Positions 55,387 through 64,000 are shown, counted from the first letter of the stretch. The stretch is DNA of 64,000 bases from Paenibacillus bouchesdurhonensis (GCF_900155685.1 NZ_LT732548.1:3034887-3098886); one strand, 5' to 3'. Numbers and translations: made by a program. Notes: generated by a model not told the origin, from the letters alone.

Positions 55387-56928
55387 TTAACTATTCTCCA
55401 GCCCGCCCAGCTTCGTAGAATCAAGCGGTTCATAATCAAACCAGTCGAAGAACGCCGGGGTCGCTTCCTGCGTTTCACTTGTCGCATACATCGCAATGAA
55501 TACCCCCGTAAAGCCGCCTGCTACTTCTGTAGATAGCAGATGCGTTTCACCCCAGCCTACTTTAATGACCTCCGATGAATATGAGCGGATAGAAAACTCA
55601 AATCTCTGGGGCAAGGCTTTAATCATTAGTGCAACCTGACCTTCCGGGCAATCCATTGTTTCCTCTACCCTTAGCGAACCAACGGTTCGCCGAAAAACGA
55701 CTCTTTTCCTTCCCTCTATCAATCGTACGGCAAGATCATAATGGTGTCTTTCGTTCATATAAACAGTTAATCCGGCTTCTTCTCCATCGTTCAGCGGTTC
55801 AAATTCCAGCGCTGTGGCAAGGCGGCAAGAGAAATGACAAAGCCTGCGGCCTATAAAAGCTGGAGATGCGGCATCGTTCAAAGTCGTTCTGTTTCCTCTT
55901 AGGGCAAGATATCCTCGCCTTTCCTGCAAAGACCAACTCTCCGGTAGCGGATTTCTCAGGAACGTCCAGTCCAAGCCTAGCTGCGATTGATTGAAGTCAT
56001 CTCGAATCGGCTTATCCGGCCAGCGGACTTCAGGCAGCGGCGGCGCATCCATGACAGACTCCATCCTTCCCCCATTGCCGATGATGGGCCATCCATCCTC
56101 TGTCCAATTCACAGATGCCAAGAAAACCTCTCGCCCAAGATGATGCTTCATCGGATATGAGAGGGGCCTGATGCCTAAACAAACAGCCCACCAGCTGCCG
56201 TCCTGTATCTGTACCATATCCGCATGTCCCGTAGCATGTATACTGCTCTTCATGCTCCTGTTTGAAAGAATGGGATTATAGGGACAGGATTCATAGGATC
56301 CGTACGGATTGCTGCTTCTGGCAATCGTCACCATATGGCCGTATTCGGTTCCACCTTCGGCGATCAATAAATAATAATATCCATTGATCTTATACAGATG
56401 AGGAGCTTCCGGATACGCGCCTCCTGTCCCTTTCCAAATGAGTCGACTTTCCGTCAGCATATTTCCGGTTTCAATATCAATTTCGCACTGATAGATCCCA
56501 TCCCCCTGATCGCCGGTTCGGGTGGATTGAAAATAGATGCGGCCGTCTTCATCGAATAAAAGTGAAGGATCTATGCCGTTCTGAGCTACCGGAATGGGAT
56601 CAGACCATGGCCCGGACGGCTGCGTGCTTTTCACATAGAGATTTCCAATTCCGCCAAGGTTGGTCGTCGTCATATAGAACCAGCCGTCATAATAGCGGAG
56701 CGTCGGGGCGTAAATCCCCCCTGAGCTCCATGCATTGGCAAGAGGCAATTGTCTTTCTGTCGTCAGGCAATGGCCAATTTGACGCCAATTAACAAGATCT
56801 TTGCTATGAAAAATAGGGACTCCGGGAAAATACTCAAACGAACTGGTGACCAAATAGTAATCGTCGCCCACACGGCAAATGCTGGGATCGGGGTAAAAGC
56901 CCGGGATTACAGGGTTGGTATATTGCAT
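55387..56928 (-). CDS. GH43-family beta-xylosidase / alpha-L-arabinofuranosidase
   Basis: 513 aa from ATG 56928 (AGGAGTGG upstream). The five-bladed beta-propeller (about 1-310) shows NPVIPGFYPDPSI with the catalytic base Asp, NGIDPSLLFDEDG with the pKa-modulating Asp, and AYPEAPHLYK with the catalytic acid Glu. The C-terminal half (about 320-510) is a beta-sandwich typical of GH43 xylosidases. No signal peptide is visible, so it acts on oligosaccharides inside the cell. It would release xylose or arabinose, which araBDA nearby could use for the arabinose part. The promoter element matches that of the solute-binding gene. Confidence 0.93.
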   Translation of the reverse strand: MQYTNPVIPGFYPDPSICRVGDDYYLVTSSFEYFPGVPIFHSKDLVNWRQIGHCLTTERQLPLANAWSSGGIYAPTLRYYDGWFYMTTTNLGGIGNLYVKSTQPSGPWSDPIPVAQNGIDPSLLFDEDGRIYFQSTRTGDQGDGIYQCEIDIETGNMLTESRLIWKGTGGAYPEAPHLYKINGYYYLLIAEGGTEYGHMVTIARSSNPYGSYESCPYNPILSNRSMKSSIHATGHADMVQIQDGSWWAVCLGIRPLSYPMKHHLGREVFLASVNWTEDGWPIIGNGGRMESVMDAPPLPEVRWPDKPIRDDFNQSQLGLDWTFLRNPLPESWSLQERRGYLALRGNRTTLNDAASPAFIGRRLCHFSCRLATALEFEPLNDGEEAGLTVYMNERHHYDLAVRLIEGRKRVVFRRTVGSLRVEETMDCPEGQVALMIKALPQRFEFSIRSYSSEVIKVGWGETHLLSTEVAGGFTGVFIAMYATSETQEATPAFFDWFDYEPLDSTKLGGLENS

Positions 56929-56988
56929 CAAAGTTCCACTCCTACTCACTGTAAATTTTGTGCTAGAACATGTTAGCTCGCATCGATT

Positions 56989-57052
56989 ATTTTAGTTTAC
57001 AATTCGGAATTTAACCTTGATTTTCAAGCCCTGCGACTAGCATAAAATAGAC
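56989..57052 (-). promoter_or_regulatory. Conserved AraC-type element and -10 (copy 2, GH43 gene)
   Basis: Element at 57013-57052 (AACCTTGATTTTCAAG, then GACTAGCAT, then ATAGAC), one base longer than copy 1. The TAAAAT -10 lies at 56989-56994, 18 bp away as in copy 1. The conserved order and spacing are strong signs of one regulator. Confidence 0.65.
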
Positions 57053-57208
57053 TTAACTATATGCAGCAGCATGTTGTAGGTGAAATCAAACAAATTTGAC
57101 TTAGGCTGCACTATGAATCTATCATTAAGTTTAGTATTAATTGTCATAAAAGGATAATATTGATTTGTCAGGATTCAGATTCTATGACTTGCAGAAAGGA
57201 TGGCTGTT

Positions 57209-58468
57209 ATGAATCATTCAAATGGAGTAGCGCCGGAAAAAGCAGTATTCAGCTTATTTAGCGGTGAAAGCGGTGATAATCCGTTTTCATTATTTGCCCA
57301 GCTTCGCGGGATCGGTTCCGTTATTCCAATCCCGTTTCCGATGGGCAGCACGGATCGTCCAGCCTGGATGGTCACGCGCATGGAGGAGGCTATGCTTGTC
57401 CTCAAGGATCATCAGCTCTTTACGGTGGACAGCAGCTCCATAGCGGGTAGTCATCCGATGTTGTCTTTAGCGGACAGTGCAGACCCTGCATCGCCTCCTA
57501 CCTTCTTTACCGGTAAATCCATGCTCACCGTTGATGAGCCTGATCACCGCCGGCTGCGCAGATTAGTATCAAAGGCTTTCACGCCCAGATTTATTGAGAG
57601 CCTGCGTCCGCGCGTACAGAAAATTGCCGATGAACTGATTGACCTGGTGCAAGCTCGGGGCCAAATGGACCTCGTAACAGACTATGCTTATCCCTTGCCG
57701 ATTAACGTAATTTCCGAAATGCTCGGCGTGCCTAGAGCTGATCGGGAGCAAATCCAAAGCTGGTCGGCAGCGCTGGCCCATGGATTAGGACTAGGACGGC
57801 GGGAGCCGGGAGTCGACGAGCATTTGCGAGCCTTCGGCGAATATACAGCTCAACTTGTCGACATTAAACGACAGCAGCCGGGCAATGACCTGATCAGCCA
57901 ATTGATTGCAATTGAAGAAGAGGAAGACCGGCTTGATGAAGCAGAGCTCGTATCCATGATTACATTGCTTATCTTTGCAGGACATGAAACGACGTCGAAC
58001 CTGATCGCGACCGGAAGCCTTATGCTGCTGGATCATCCTGAGCAATTGAAGAAGCTGCAGGCCAATTTAAGTCTTGTTCCCTCTGCGGTAGAAGAGCTGC
58101 TGCGGTTTAACGGCCCTGCTACCATTGCCGGCCCTCGTTTTGCTACGGAGGATATTGAGCTCGCCGGACAGCAAATCAAGAAGGGCGACGCCGTCATCGT
58201 TGTACTGAAATCCGCAAATCGAGATGAAATTCCGTTTGCTTACCCTGAGGAACTGGATATTACACGCAAAATCAACCGGCATCTTGCCTTTGGGCATGGC
58301 ATTCATATGTGCCTAGGAGCGCCGCTCGCCCGAATGGAAGGCGAAATTGCCTTTACCACCCTGCTGACGCGAGTGCCCGGCATTCGGCTGAATATGCCGC
58401 GAGAGAAGGTGAAGTGGAACTTCACATTAAGCTCACAAGGATTAACTAAGCTCCCTGTAGCTTTTTAA
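57209..58468 (+). CDS. Cytochrome P450 (CYP107-like, bacterial class I)
   Basis: 419 aa from ATG 57209 (AAGG 9 bp upstream; an ATG at 57200 is too close). Motifs: I-helix AGHETTSNL; heme-binding FGHGIHMCLGAPLAR with the axial Cys; the ExxR-type segment EELLRF near 290. Soluble. It hydroxylates a substrate that cannot be inferred; relatives act on polyketides, fatty acids and peptides. No ferredoxin or reductase gene is adjacent. Monocistronic, ending in a clear hairpin. Confidence 0.92.
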   Translation: MNHSNGVAPEKAVFSLFSGESGDNPFSLFAQLRGIGSVIPIPFPMGSTDRPAWMVTRMEEAMLVLKDHQLFTVDSSSIAGSHPMLSLADSADPASPPTFFTGKSMLTVDEPDHRRLRRLVSKAFTPRFIESLRPRVQKIADELIDLVQARGQMDLVTDYAYPLPINVISEMLGVPRADREQIQSWSAALAHGLGLGRREPGVDEHLRAFGEYTAQLVDIKRQQPGNDLISQLIAIEEEEDRLDEAELVSMITLLIFAGHETTSNLIATGSLMLLDHPEQLKKLQANLSLVPSAVEELLRFNGPATIAGPRFATEDIELAGQQIKKGDAVIVVLKSANRDEIPFAYPEELDITRKINRHLAFGHGIHMCLGAPLARMEGEIAFTTLLTRVPGIRLNMPREKVKWNFTLSSQGLTKLPVAF

Positions 58469-58488
58469 GAGGAGGCTTTAAAAAGACA

Positions 58489-58528
58489 TAACGAAAGACA
58501 TCACAGCGGGATGATGTCTTTCGTCTTA
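58489..58528 (+). terminator. Terminator after the P450 gene
   Basis: ACGAAAGACATCA / TGATGTCTTTCGT, 13-bp perfect arms around CAGCGGGA (58491-58523), 20 bp past the stop. Confidence 0.8.
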
Positions 58529-58533
58529 GTTAT

Positions 58534-58663
58534 TTATTTATGGCCAACGAGCGGATGCGGAACATACGGTTCTTCGAGCGCGGCGATTTCTTCAGGTGTC
58601 AACTTTACCGATAGAGCGGCAACCGCATCCTCAAGATGAGAAATTTTAGTAGCCCCGATGTTC
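58534..58663 (-). pseudogene. C-terminal scrap of an aldo/keto reductase gene
   Basis: Only about 43 codons remain: IGATKISHLEDAVAALSVKL, then TPEEIAALEEPYVPHPLVGHK and stop. This is the end of an NADPH-dependent aldo/keto reductase (family about 320 aa). Upstream sequence belongs to an AraC gene on the other strand, so the rest was lost by deletion. Confidence 0.8.
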
Positions 58664-58666
58664 ACT

Positions 58667-58981
58667 AGAGAAATTCTATATCGCCTTTTGCAGGGGCAGC
58701 ATGGGACTACTTTGGGACAGATTGCGATGGAAGGAAGCAGCACTTACCGAATCAGGAACGCTATTGAACAAATCATGCATCATTATGATCAGCCGCTGCG
58801 AATCGATGAACTGGCTCAATTAGCCTGCATGAGCGTTTCTTCATTTCATCGAAACTTTAAGGAAATAACCGCTATGAGCCCTATCCAGTTTCAAAAAGAA
58901 TTGCGATTACAGGAGGCTCGGAGGCTTTTATTATCCGAGTCGGCAGAGGCCGCTGCATCGCGGCCATCTTGTACGATATGA
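58667..58981 (+). pseudogene. Middle fragment of an AraC-family regulator gene
   Basis: REILYRLLQG through IRNAIEQIMHHYDQPLRI, ELAQLACMSVSSFHRNFKEI and TAMSPIQFQKELRLQEARRL match the AraC_N-type regulators commonly placed beside aldo/keto reductase genes. The N-terminal cupin part and the second helix-turn-helix are missing. Together with the AKR scrap this marks one deletion that removed the start of both genes. Confidence 0.75.
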
Positions 58982-58988
58982 CATATAT

Positions 58989-60014
58989 CTAGTCTATTAT
59001 TGCCGGAATAATCCGCTCCTTAATTAGTGTCCACCGATCACGGGGCTGAACGATAAATTCGGAAGCAATCGCTATGACCAATTCTATCGCCGGAATGCAG
59101 CAAATGACATTTCCGCCATCGCCTAGTGCTAAGTAAGCAAAAACTCCGTCCTCTTCACGCAGCCACCATAAATACCCGTAATTATTAGGGTTCATCTCCG
59201 TGGATTCTTTAATCCATTCAGCAGGAATGACCTGCCGATGACCCCATTTTCCCTGACTTGAATAAAGCAGGCCCAAGCGTGCCATGTCCCGCGGAGTTAG
59301 CGTAAGTCCCCATCCACCCGCAGTAATGCCCTCGGGATCGTTAACCCATCCTTTGACATGAACCCCGAATAAATCATCAAACCCAAATGATTTCATGTTA
59401 TAATCCTGAATTTCTTTCATGCCGATAGGTTTAAATAAATGTTCATTGGCGAACTCGCGTGCACTTCTTCCAGTGGTCCGAGTAATGATGGCGGAAAGGA
59501 GATGTGTCCCTGCCGTGGAGTACTTGAAAGAACCGATACTTCCTCTTTGTCCCAGCATATCGAGCGTATATTTGATCCAATCTGGCTGCATGCACATTTC
59601 GTCGAGTGGTTCATGCCAGTCTTCAAATGCATAGGGAGCTGTCATTGTGAGTAAATGTCGTAGCGTAATTTTACTTTTCTGCTTGTCAGCAGCATTCCGA
59701 ACATATTCGGGGAAAAAATCCAATACGTGCTGGTCAACACTTTTAATATATTTAGCATCAATGGCGATTCCAATGAGGGCCGATAGGACGCTTTTCGTAA
59801 CTGAGGTTACATGGTGCGCATCATTCAGGTCATAGCCATTATAGTACTGTTCAAAAGCAATACAGCCTTTTCTCGCCACGACAATGCCATTTACGTTGCT
59901 ATATTCCGATGAAATGATCGTTTCAAGCTCTGACAGCCTTTTTGAATCCATTCCTAAGGTCATCGAGTCTGCCGTTTGCCACTCCGTAGTCGGCCAGTAT
60001 CTTATTTGCATCAT
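58989..60014 (-). CDS. Serine beta-lactamase-like hydrolase (class C / S12 family)
   Basis: 341 aa from ATG 60014 (GAGGG upstream; a TTG at 60032 is inside the MerR gene). The active-site SxxK is SVTKS (Ser about 68), and YST (FKYSTAGTHLL) takes the place of the YxN motif. No signal peptide is seen, so it is probably a cytoplasmic esterase, amidase or peptidase rather than a resistance beta-lactamase. It is about 10 bp downstream of a MerR regulator and probably in one operon with it. Confidence 0.87.
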   Translation of the reverse strand: MMQIRYWPTTEWQTADSMTLGMDSKRLSELETIISSEYSNVNGIVVARKGCIAFEQYYNGYDLNDAHHVTSVTKSVLSALIGIAIDAKYIKSVDQHVLDFFPEYVRNAADKQKSKITLRHLLTMTAPYAFEDWHEPLDEMCMQPDWIKYTLDMLGQRGSIGSFKYSTAGTHLLSAIITRTTGRSAREFANEHLFKPIGMKEIQDYNMKSFGFDDLFGVHVKGWVNDPEGITAGGWGLTLTPRDMARLGLLYSSQGKWGHRQVIPAEWIKESTEMNPNNYGYLWWLREEDGVFAYLALGDGGNVICCIPAIELVIAIASEFIVQPRDRWTLIKERIIPAIID

Positions 60015-60024
60015 GCGTCCCTCT

Positions 60025-60852
60025 CTATTCAAATCGTTTTATTGGAAAATATACTTCGGTAATCAAATTCATAGGCTCGATCGCCTGGTTAGGGTCGGTT
60101 ACATACAATTCATAAGGAGAATTTATTAATTCATAGCCCTCGATCTCGATCCATTCCCGCAGTTTGGCATACACCGACGTCAATTCTGAGTAGGCGCCTT
60201 TAAAAGTAGACTTCGCACACAGGCCGCCTGGCAATTCCCTCACTCCGCTTATAGTTTCTGCAATGGGGATCGCAAACTCTGTATCATTGCCGGCAGGATT
60301 GTATTCGGCACTGTGATAAATCGTCATTGGTTTGCCCAGCAGGGTGAGCCTCTCCGTAGCGATCTTTTCATATAGCATGCTGAAATATTTCCCATATCCT
60401 TCTGCATAATCATTGCTGCTCATCGTCCTCCGCAGCGATAGAAGCTTCATCAATGGGGCCTCGACAAGCTGTACTTCTATATGGTCCAAATATGTCATCA
60501 TGGGTATGCCCTTCTCCAAATTTAAAATATCATGGTTCATTTGTTGAAGGATCATATGTAATGTATTTATTTTCTTCTGCATTTCCCCCCTCTTGCGACT
60601 CAGGGCGGAACGAAGCTTCTCTTCTGGATGCTCCTCCTCCAATTCCAAAATGACTTTAATTTCTTCAAGAGAAAAATGATAGGTTTTCAAACGATTAATA
60701 AAAATCATCTTTTTTAGTTGGCGGATAGAATAATACCTATATCCATTCTCATAGTTAATCTCATCAGGGTTTATTAATCCGATTTCGTCGTAATAGCGAA
60801 GTGTTTTGGTCGATACGCCGCAGATCTTTGAGAACTCTCCTATCGATAACAA
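60025..60852 (-). CDS. MerR-family regulator with GyrI-like effector-binding domain (BltR/Mta type)
   Basis: 275 aa from a TTG at 60852 (GGGAGGTGG 4 bp upstream). The MerR HTH (about 1-75: FSKICGVSTKTLRYYDEIGL) is followed by a long coiled coil (about 75-115) and a C-terminal effector-binding domain (about 120-270: VQLVEAPLMKLLSLRR; ITEVYFPIKRF). Such proteins sense lipophilic cations. Its own promoter has a TTGACT / 19-bp spacer / TATGGT arrangement with a dyad in the spacer, typical of MerR targets. It precedes the serine hydrolase gene. Confidence 0.88.
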   Translation of the reverse strand: MLSIGEFSKICGVSTKTLRYYDEIGLINPDEINYENGYRYYSIRQLKKMIFINRLKTYHFSLEEIKVILELEEEHPEEKLRSALSRKRGEMQKKINTLHMILQQMNHDILNLEKGIPMMTYLDHIEVQLVEAPLMKLLSLRRTMSSNDYAEGYGKYFSMLYEKIATERLTLLGKPMTIYHSAEYNPAGNDTEFAIPIAETISGVRELPGGLCAKSTFKGAYSELTSVYAKLREWIEIEGYELINSPYELYVTDPNQAIEPMNLITEVYFPIKRFE

Positions 60853-60896
60853 GAGGCCACCTCCCTTTCGCCTTGAAATTATTTTGCTTATTTCCA

Positions 60897-60927
60897 ACCA
60901 TATACCTTCCCCTAGGGGGAAAGTCAA
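60897..60927 (-). promoter_or_regulatory. MerR-type promoter (19-bp spacer with dyad) before the MerR gene
   Basis: On the minus strand TTGACT (60922-60927) and TATGGT (60897-60902) are 19 bp apart. The spacer holds the near-perfect dyad TTCCCCCTAGGGGAA. A long spacer with a dyad is the hallmark of promoters activated by MerR-family untwisting, so autoactivation is likely. Confidence 0.7.
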
Positions 60928-61104
60928 CATATTTGAAAAATCCCTATATGTTGTCTAGGACATCATCCATAAGTATTAAATATAGTTCATTTAAACCTTG
61001 GATCTAACAGACTTTTTAAATATCTAATCTTCGCCCGTCTGCTCATAGGTGAGAACCCACGTTATCTAGAACGGTGAACTCGATCCATACTCATTAAGAA
61101 GCGC

Positions 61105-61136
61105 GGAAAAAACCGTCCCGATTCGGGACGGTTCAT
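61105..61136 (-). terminator. Terminator after the pectate lyase gene
   Basis: AACCGTCCCGA / TCGGGACGGTT hairpin (61111-61133) followed by TTTTTTCC on the minus strand. It lies 20 bp past the stop at 61155. Confidence 0.85.
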
Positions 61137-61154
61137 CGATGTTGGCTATTCCTT

Positions 61155-62114
61155 TTATTTCAACACGCTGGATGGCCAGTTTCCGTACCAGGAGTAGCCC
61201 GTTCTTCTTTCCTGCTCAATCTCGCTGAGCTTGTACTTTACCACACCGTCCCGACCGACAAAAATCGGCTTATTCGTACCCATCTCGTAAAAACGCGCCC
61301 AAATCGGCGTAGTTACGCTCGAGTCGTTCACAACAACAACGTCATCGCTTGTTTTGACGACTTTAATGCCGGTAATTTGCACGGCTTTGAACCAATCTTG
61401 CGCAGCCTTAATGGAGGCAGAGATTTGTGAAGTGGAAGATCTGGTTTTTAGGAATTTCACGATTGTAGTGCTTTCTTTAGCACTTAATGAGGGAACCTCG
61501 TAGCTTCTTGCCCCTGCCGGCTTCAAAGTGGAAGAGTCATGCTGCTGTCCCCATGCTGTCAATTTACCGTTCACAACGACTTGGGTCTTAAGGATACAAT
61601 CAACCCCTTTATCGACAGCTTGCTTGCTTTTACTAGCTAGGCTGCTATCCACAAATGAAAAGTCTCCCTTTCGATTAGCGATTTCATCCAGCAAGATCAT
61701 GACGTTGATCATGGCATCATCATTGTAAGTAATATGTTTATGATAACCGGAGCCTTGATAAACCTGCGGCCATCCGCCATTGGAATACTGCATTTTAATC
61801 AGGAAGTTGATGCCCTTAATGGCTGCAGAAGAATGCTTGCTGTCTCCGGTCTTCTTATATTCGGCCGCCAATCTACGGATTTCCGTATATGTAGCCTTAT
61901 TATCAATCGTTGATTTGGCCCACTCTCCGCTCGTTACCGCGTAGTCCTTCTTCCACCCGCCGTCGTTCTGCTGATTTTTCAAAATATCAGAAATACTGGC
62001 TGTTGTACCTGAGGCATCTGCAGCTAGGACAGTTGTAGCGGGTTGCAGCAAGACTGCAGGAACGGATAGCATGATCGAGAAGGCCAAAGCCAAAGCTATC
62101 GTTGTTTTCTTCAT
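61155..62114 (-). CDS. pelA: Secreted pectate lyase, PL10 family
   Basis: 319 aa from ATG 62114 (AAAGGAG upstream). The signal peptide ends near TTVLAADA. The PL10 alpha-alpha toroid is recognised by NQQNDGGWKKDYA, MQYSNGGWPQVYQGSGYHKHITYNDDAM and ARFYEMGTNKPIFVGRDGVVKY. It cleaves polygalacturonate by beta-elimination outside the cell. It is a single-domain enzyme with no carbohydrate-binding module. A strong sigma-A promoter and a palindromic cre-like box lie upstream, in the layout shared with the laminarinase gene. Confidence 0.93.
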   Translation of the reverse strand: MKKTTIALALAFSIMLSVPAVLLQPATTVLAADASGTTASISDILKNQQNDGGWKKDYAVTSGEWAKSTIDNKATYTEIRRLAAEYKKTGDSKHSSAAIKGINFLIKMQYSNGGWPQVYQGSGYHKHITYNDDAMINVMILLDEIANRKGDFSFVDSSLASKSKQAVDKGVDCILKTQVVVNGKLTAWGQQHDSSTLKPAGARSYEVPSLSAKESTTIVKFLKTRSSTSQISASIKAAQDWFKAVQITGIKVVKTSDDVVVVNDSSVTTPIWARFYEMGTNKPIFVGRDGVVKYKLSEIEQERRTGYSWYGNWPSSVLK

Positions 62115-62227
62115 AGTTAAGCTCCTTTTCAAAGATTAGTATATCGTTCAATGAATATATTTTTTGATAGATATTGGTTTATGCATCTCTCCTTACTATA
62201 AAATACTTATTAAAAGACAAACTTAAA

Positions 62228-62284
62228 TGGAAGCGCTACCAATAAGTGTGTCTTTATTCTATCCACTTCTCTCCCGGTTGTCAA
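62228..62284 (-). promoter_or_regulatory. Promoter and cre-like box of the pectate lyase gene
   Basis: TTGACA (62279-62284) and TAGAAT (62256-62261) with a 17-bp spacer form an excellent sigma-A promoter. TGGAAGCGCTACCA (62228-62241) is a cre-like palindrome about 22 bp from the -10 start. The block GTGTCTTTATTCTATC (62248-62263) is shared exactly with the laminarinase promoter. Confidence 0.75.
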
Positions 62285-62414
62285 TTATTTCCTGTACAAC
62301 GTTTGACATCTATTTTTGAACTCCTCTTTTCGTTCTATTTTTGAATATACAGGTGAATATGCTGCTGCGATGCTGGTTAAGATAATAGTAACCACTTTTA
62401 AGGAGGTTTTCATT

Positions 62415-64000
62415 TTGGGAGAGAATAAAGATATGAATGCTTTAAACAGGCAAGATGTAAGTCGCGAGATACTGACAACGCGTCAAGGCCATCCTGTAAA
62501 GGATAACCAGAACATTCGAACGATCGGTGATCGTGGCCCGGCCACCCTGGAGAATTATCATTTTATCGAGAAGATTTCCCATTTTGACCGTGAAGAGGTG
62601 CCGGAACGCGTAGTACATGCTCGCGGAACTGGAGCATTCGGGTATTTTGAAACTTACGGAAAGGTCGGAAATGAACCGGTAGAAAAGTATACTCGCGCAA
62701 AAGTTTTCTCAGGTGCCGGAAAAAAAACACCGTTAATGGTTCGATTCTCCACAGTGGCAGGAGCGAAAGATTCACCGGAAACCGCACGGGATCCCCGCGG
62801 CTTTGCTGTGAAGATGTATACGGAAGACGGAAACTGGGATCTCGTTGGCAACAATCTTAAAATTTTCTTTATCCGCGATGCGATGAAATTCCCCGATATG
62901 ATTCATGCATTTAAAGCAGATCCCGTATCCAACGTGCCGCATCCTCAGCGGATGTTTGATTTCGTTTCCCGTTCACCTGAAGCAACGCATATGATTACCT
63001 TCCTATTCTCTCCTTGGGGCATACCTGCAACATACCGCCATATGCAGGGTTCAGGCGTTAATACCTACAAATGGGTCAACGATAAAGGCGAGGCTGTGCT
63101 AGTGAAGTATCATTGGGAGCCTAAGCAAGGGATCCGCAATTTGACCCAAGAAGACGCAAACGCCATTCAAGGGAAGAATGTCGGTCATGCGACACAAGAT
63201 TTATTTGAAGCAATCGAGCGCGGCGATTATCCGGAATGGGAGCTCTTTGTTCAGATCATGGAGGATGGTTATCATCCGGAGCTTGATTTTGATCCCCTTG
63301 ATGATACGAAACTATGGCCGGAGGATCAATTCCCATGGCTGCCTCTGGGCCGTATGGTTTTGGATCGCAATCCGGTGGACTTCCATGCAGAAATCGAGCA
63401 AGCTGCCTTTGGTACCGGAGTACTTGTCGATGGAATGGACTTCTCCGACGATAAAATGCTGCAGGGGCGTACCTTCTCCTACTCCGATACTCAGCGCTAT
63501 CGCGTTGGTGCGAACTATTTGAAATTGCCGGTGAACGCGCCGAAAGTGCCTGTTCGCACGAACCAACAGCGAGGCCAAATGGATATTCGCGATCCGAGAG
63601 AATCTGGAGAGAACCAGCATATTAACTACGAGCCCTCGATGATTGGCGGCTATCAGGAAGCAAGCCAGGAAGATCCTCCGCAGCACCGCCCAATGTATAA
63701 TGCGGCAGCAATGAGTGCGCCGATCGATCGTCCGAACAACTACGGTCAAGCAGGCCATACATACCGGAGCTTTGAGGATTGGGAGCGCGATGAACTGATC
63801 AACAACCTGTCCGAAGCGCTTGCGGTATGCGACAAACGAATTCAAAAAGCCATGATCGAGCATTTCACTCAAGCCGACGAGGATTATGGTCGCCGCGTGG
63901 CAGAAGGAATCGATAAGGTAATGAAAGAGAGCCAAGAATTGAAGCAGGCTAGCCAGCTTCCAGGCCGCGAGGCCGGCAGATCAAAATTCGGTCAAGGTTC
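62415..64000 (+). CDS. Heme catalase, 3' end outside the window
   Basis: At least 528 codons, open to the window edge. It begins at a TTG (AAGGAGG 8 bp upstream) or the in-frame ATG at 62433. Catalase landmarks: distal His in [36 protein letters not shown], the distal Asn in [12 protein letters not shown], and the proximal Tyr region [12 protein letters not shown]. It converts hydrogen peroxide to water and oxygen. More than 528 aa suggests the longer KatX/KatE-like type of Bacillus rather than the 480-aa small form. The subclade cannot be fixed without the C terminus. The promoter is not certain. Confidence 0.93.
   Translation, partial: MGENKDMNALNRQDVSREILTTRQGHPVKDNQNIRTIGDRGPATLENYHFIEKISHFDREEVPERVVHARGTGAFGYFETYGKVGNEPVEKYTRAKVFSGAGKKTPLMVRFSTVAGAKDSPETARDPRGFAVKMYTEDGNWDLVGNNLKIFFIRDAMKFPDMIHAFKADPVSNVPHPQRMFDFVSRSPEATHMITFLFSPWGIPATYRHMQGSGVNTYKWVNDKGEAVLVKYHWEPKQGIRNLTQEDANAIQGKNVGHATQDLFEAIERGDYPEWELFVQIMEDGYHPELDFDPLDDTKLWPEDQFPWLPLGRMVLDRNPVDFHAEIEQAAFGTGVLVDGMDFSDDKMLQGRTFSYSDTQRYRVGANYLKLPVNAPKVPVRTNQQRGQMDIRDPRESGENQHINYEPSMIGGYQEASQEDPPQHRPMYNAAAMSAPIDRPNNYGQAGHTYRSFEDWERDELINNLSEALAVCDKRIQKAMIEHFTQADEDYGRRVAEGIDKVMKESQELKQASQLPGREAGRSKFGQG

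Noticed and set aside
52672-56928. A complete ABC sugar-uptake operon
   Set aside because: Only the binding protein is present; no permease or ATPase gene is adjacent.
63312-63935. 207-aa minus-strand ORF opposite the catalase
   Set aside because: Antisense shadow of the catalase frame, which has all catalase motifs and a strong ribosome site.

Overview
The window reads as a chromosomal segment of an aerobic, endospore-forming, Gram-positive polysaccharide degrader of the Paenibacillus type. This is inferred from S-layer-homology (SLH) surface proteins, a gerA-type germination operon, spore-coat type genes, a B. subtilis-type AraR/araBDA locus, a guanidine-I riboswitch with a paired SMR exporter, strong AGGAGG ribosome sites and frequent TTG/GTG starts. 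I see no rRNA or tRNA gene, CRISPR array, insertion sequence or prophage.

Layout. 0.2-5.1 kb: a giant SLH-anchored alginate-lyase-family surface protein, cut by one in-frame TAA. 5.3-9.1 kb: a decayed rifampicin-phosphotransferase/PEP-synthase remnant, a WYL regulator with a divergent GyrI-like gene, and an EcsC protein. 9.2-12.8 kb: an FNR/FLP-type regulator, a Ric-like protein, an HMA metallochaperone and a heavy-metal P-type ATPase, with two FNR-type boxes placed identically (-41.5) on two promoters. 12.9-13.75 kb: guanidine-I riboswitch and GdnCD-type exporter. 13.8-19 kb: araBDA and divergent araR with three AraR boxes. 19.3-25.1 kb: DJ-1/PfpI protein, WYL regulator, amidase, an MFS gene broken by an in-frame TAA, and an ArsR-rhodanese regulator. 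25.2-30.9 kb: a composite sensor kinase and a GH16 laminarinase with a CBM56-like domain. 31-33.3 kb: an SRAP protein with a changed active site, half an MFS gene, and a deoxyribosyltransferase-like protein. 33.4-35.8 kb: ROK regulator and MFS transporter. 35.9-39.7 kb: gerA-type operon. 40-46.6 kb: MATE, ALDH, GNAT, MurB paralogue, Gfo/Idh with Dabb protein, and a decayed Old Yellow Enzyme. 46.7-50.3 kb: a MarR / AhpD-like / lipoyl-Lpd / lipoate-ligase block. 50.5-52.6 kb: spore-coat-type glycosyltransferase and YheC/D-like ATP-grasp protein. 52.7-57 kb: orphan solute-binding lipoprotein, AraC regulator and GH43 enzyme. 57-64 kb: cytochrome P450, two gene scraps, serine hydrolase with MerR regulator, PL10 pectate lyase, and a catalase cut by the window edge.

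How the genes work together. Three secreted polysaccharidases (alginate-lyase-like, laminarinase, pectate lyase) share one promoter layout: a -10 element followed at fixed distance by a palindromic CcpA (cre-like) box. The orphan solute-binding protein and the GH43 enzyme share a second layout: a conserved ~39-bp element at the same distance from a TAAAAT -10, probably bound by the AraC regulator encoded between them. The 46.7-50.3 kb block is the best candidate for a little-described system. It combines an AhpD-like disulfide protein (catalytic spacing E-x11-C-x2-C-x3-H), a dihydrolipoamide dehydrogenase carrying its own lipoyl domain, a lipoate ligase translationally coupled to it, and a MarR regulator with an N-terminal cysteine. 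It looks like an NADH-to-lipoyl-to-AhpD thiol-reduction chain with no 2-oxoacid dehydrogenase nearby.

Gene decay is a second theme. Two large genes carry single in-frame TAA codons, and four loci (rph-like, MFS, OYE, AKR/AraC) look like deletion scars. All functional statements rest on reading motifs by eye; no database search was run.
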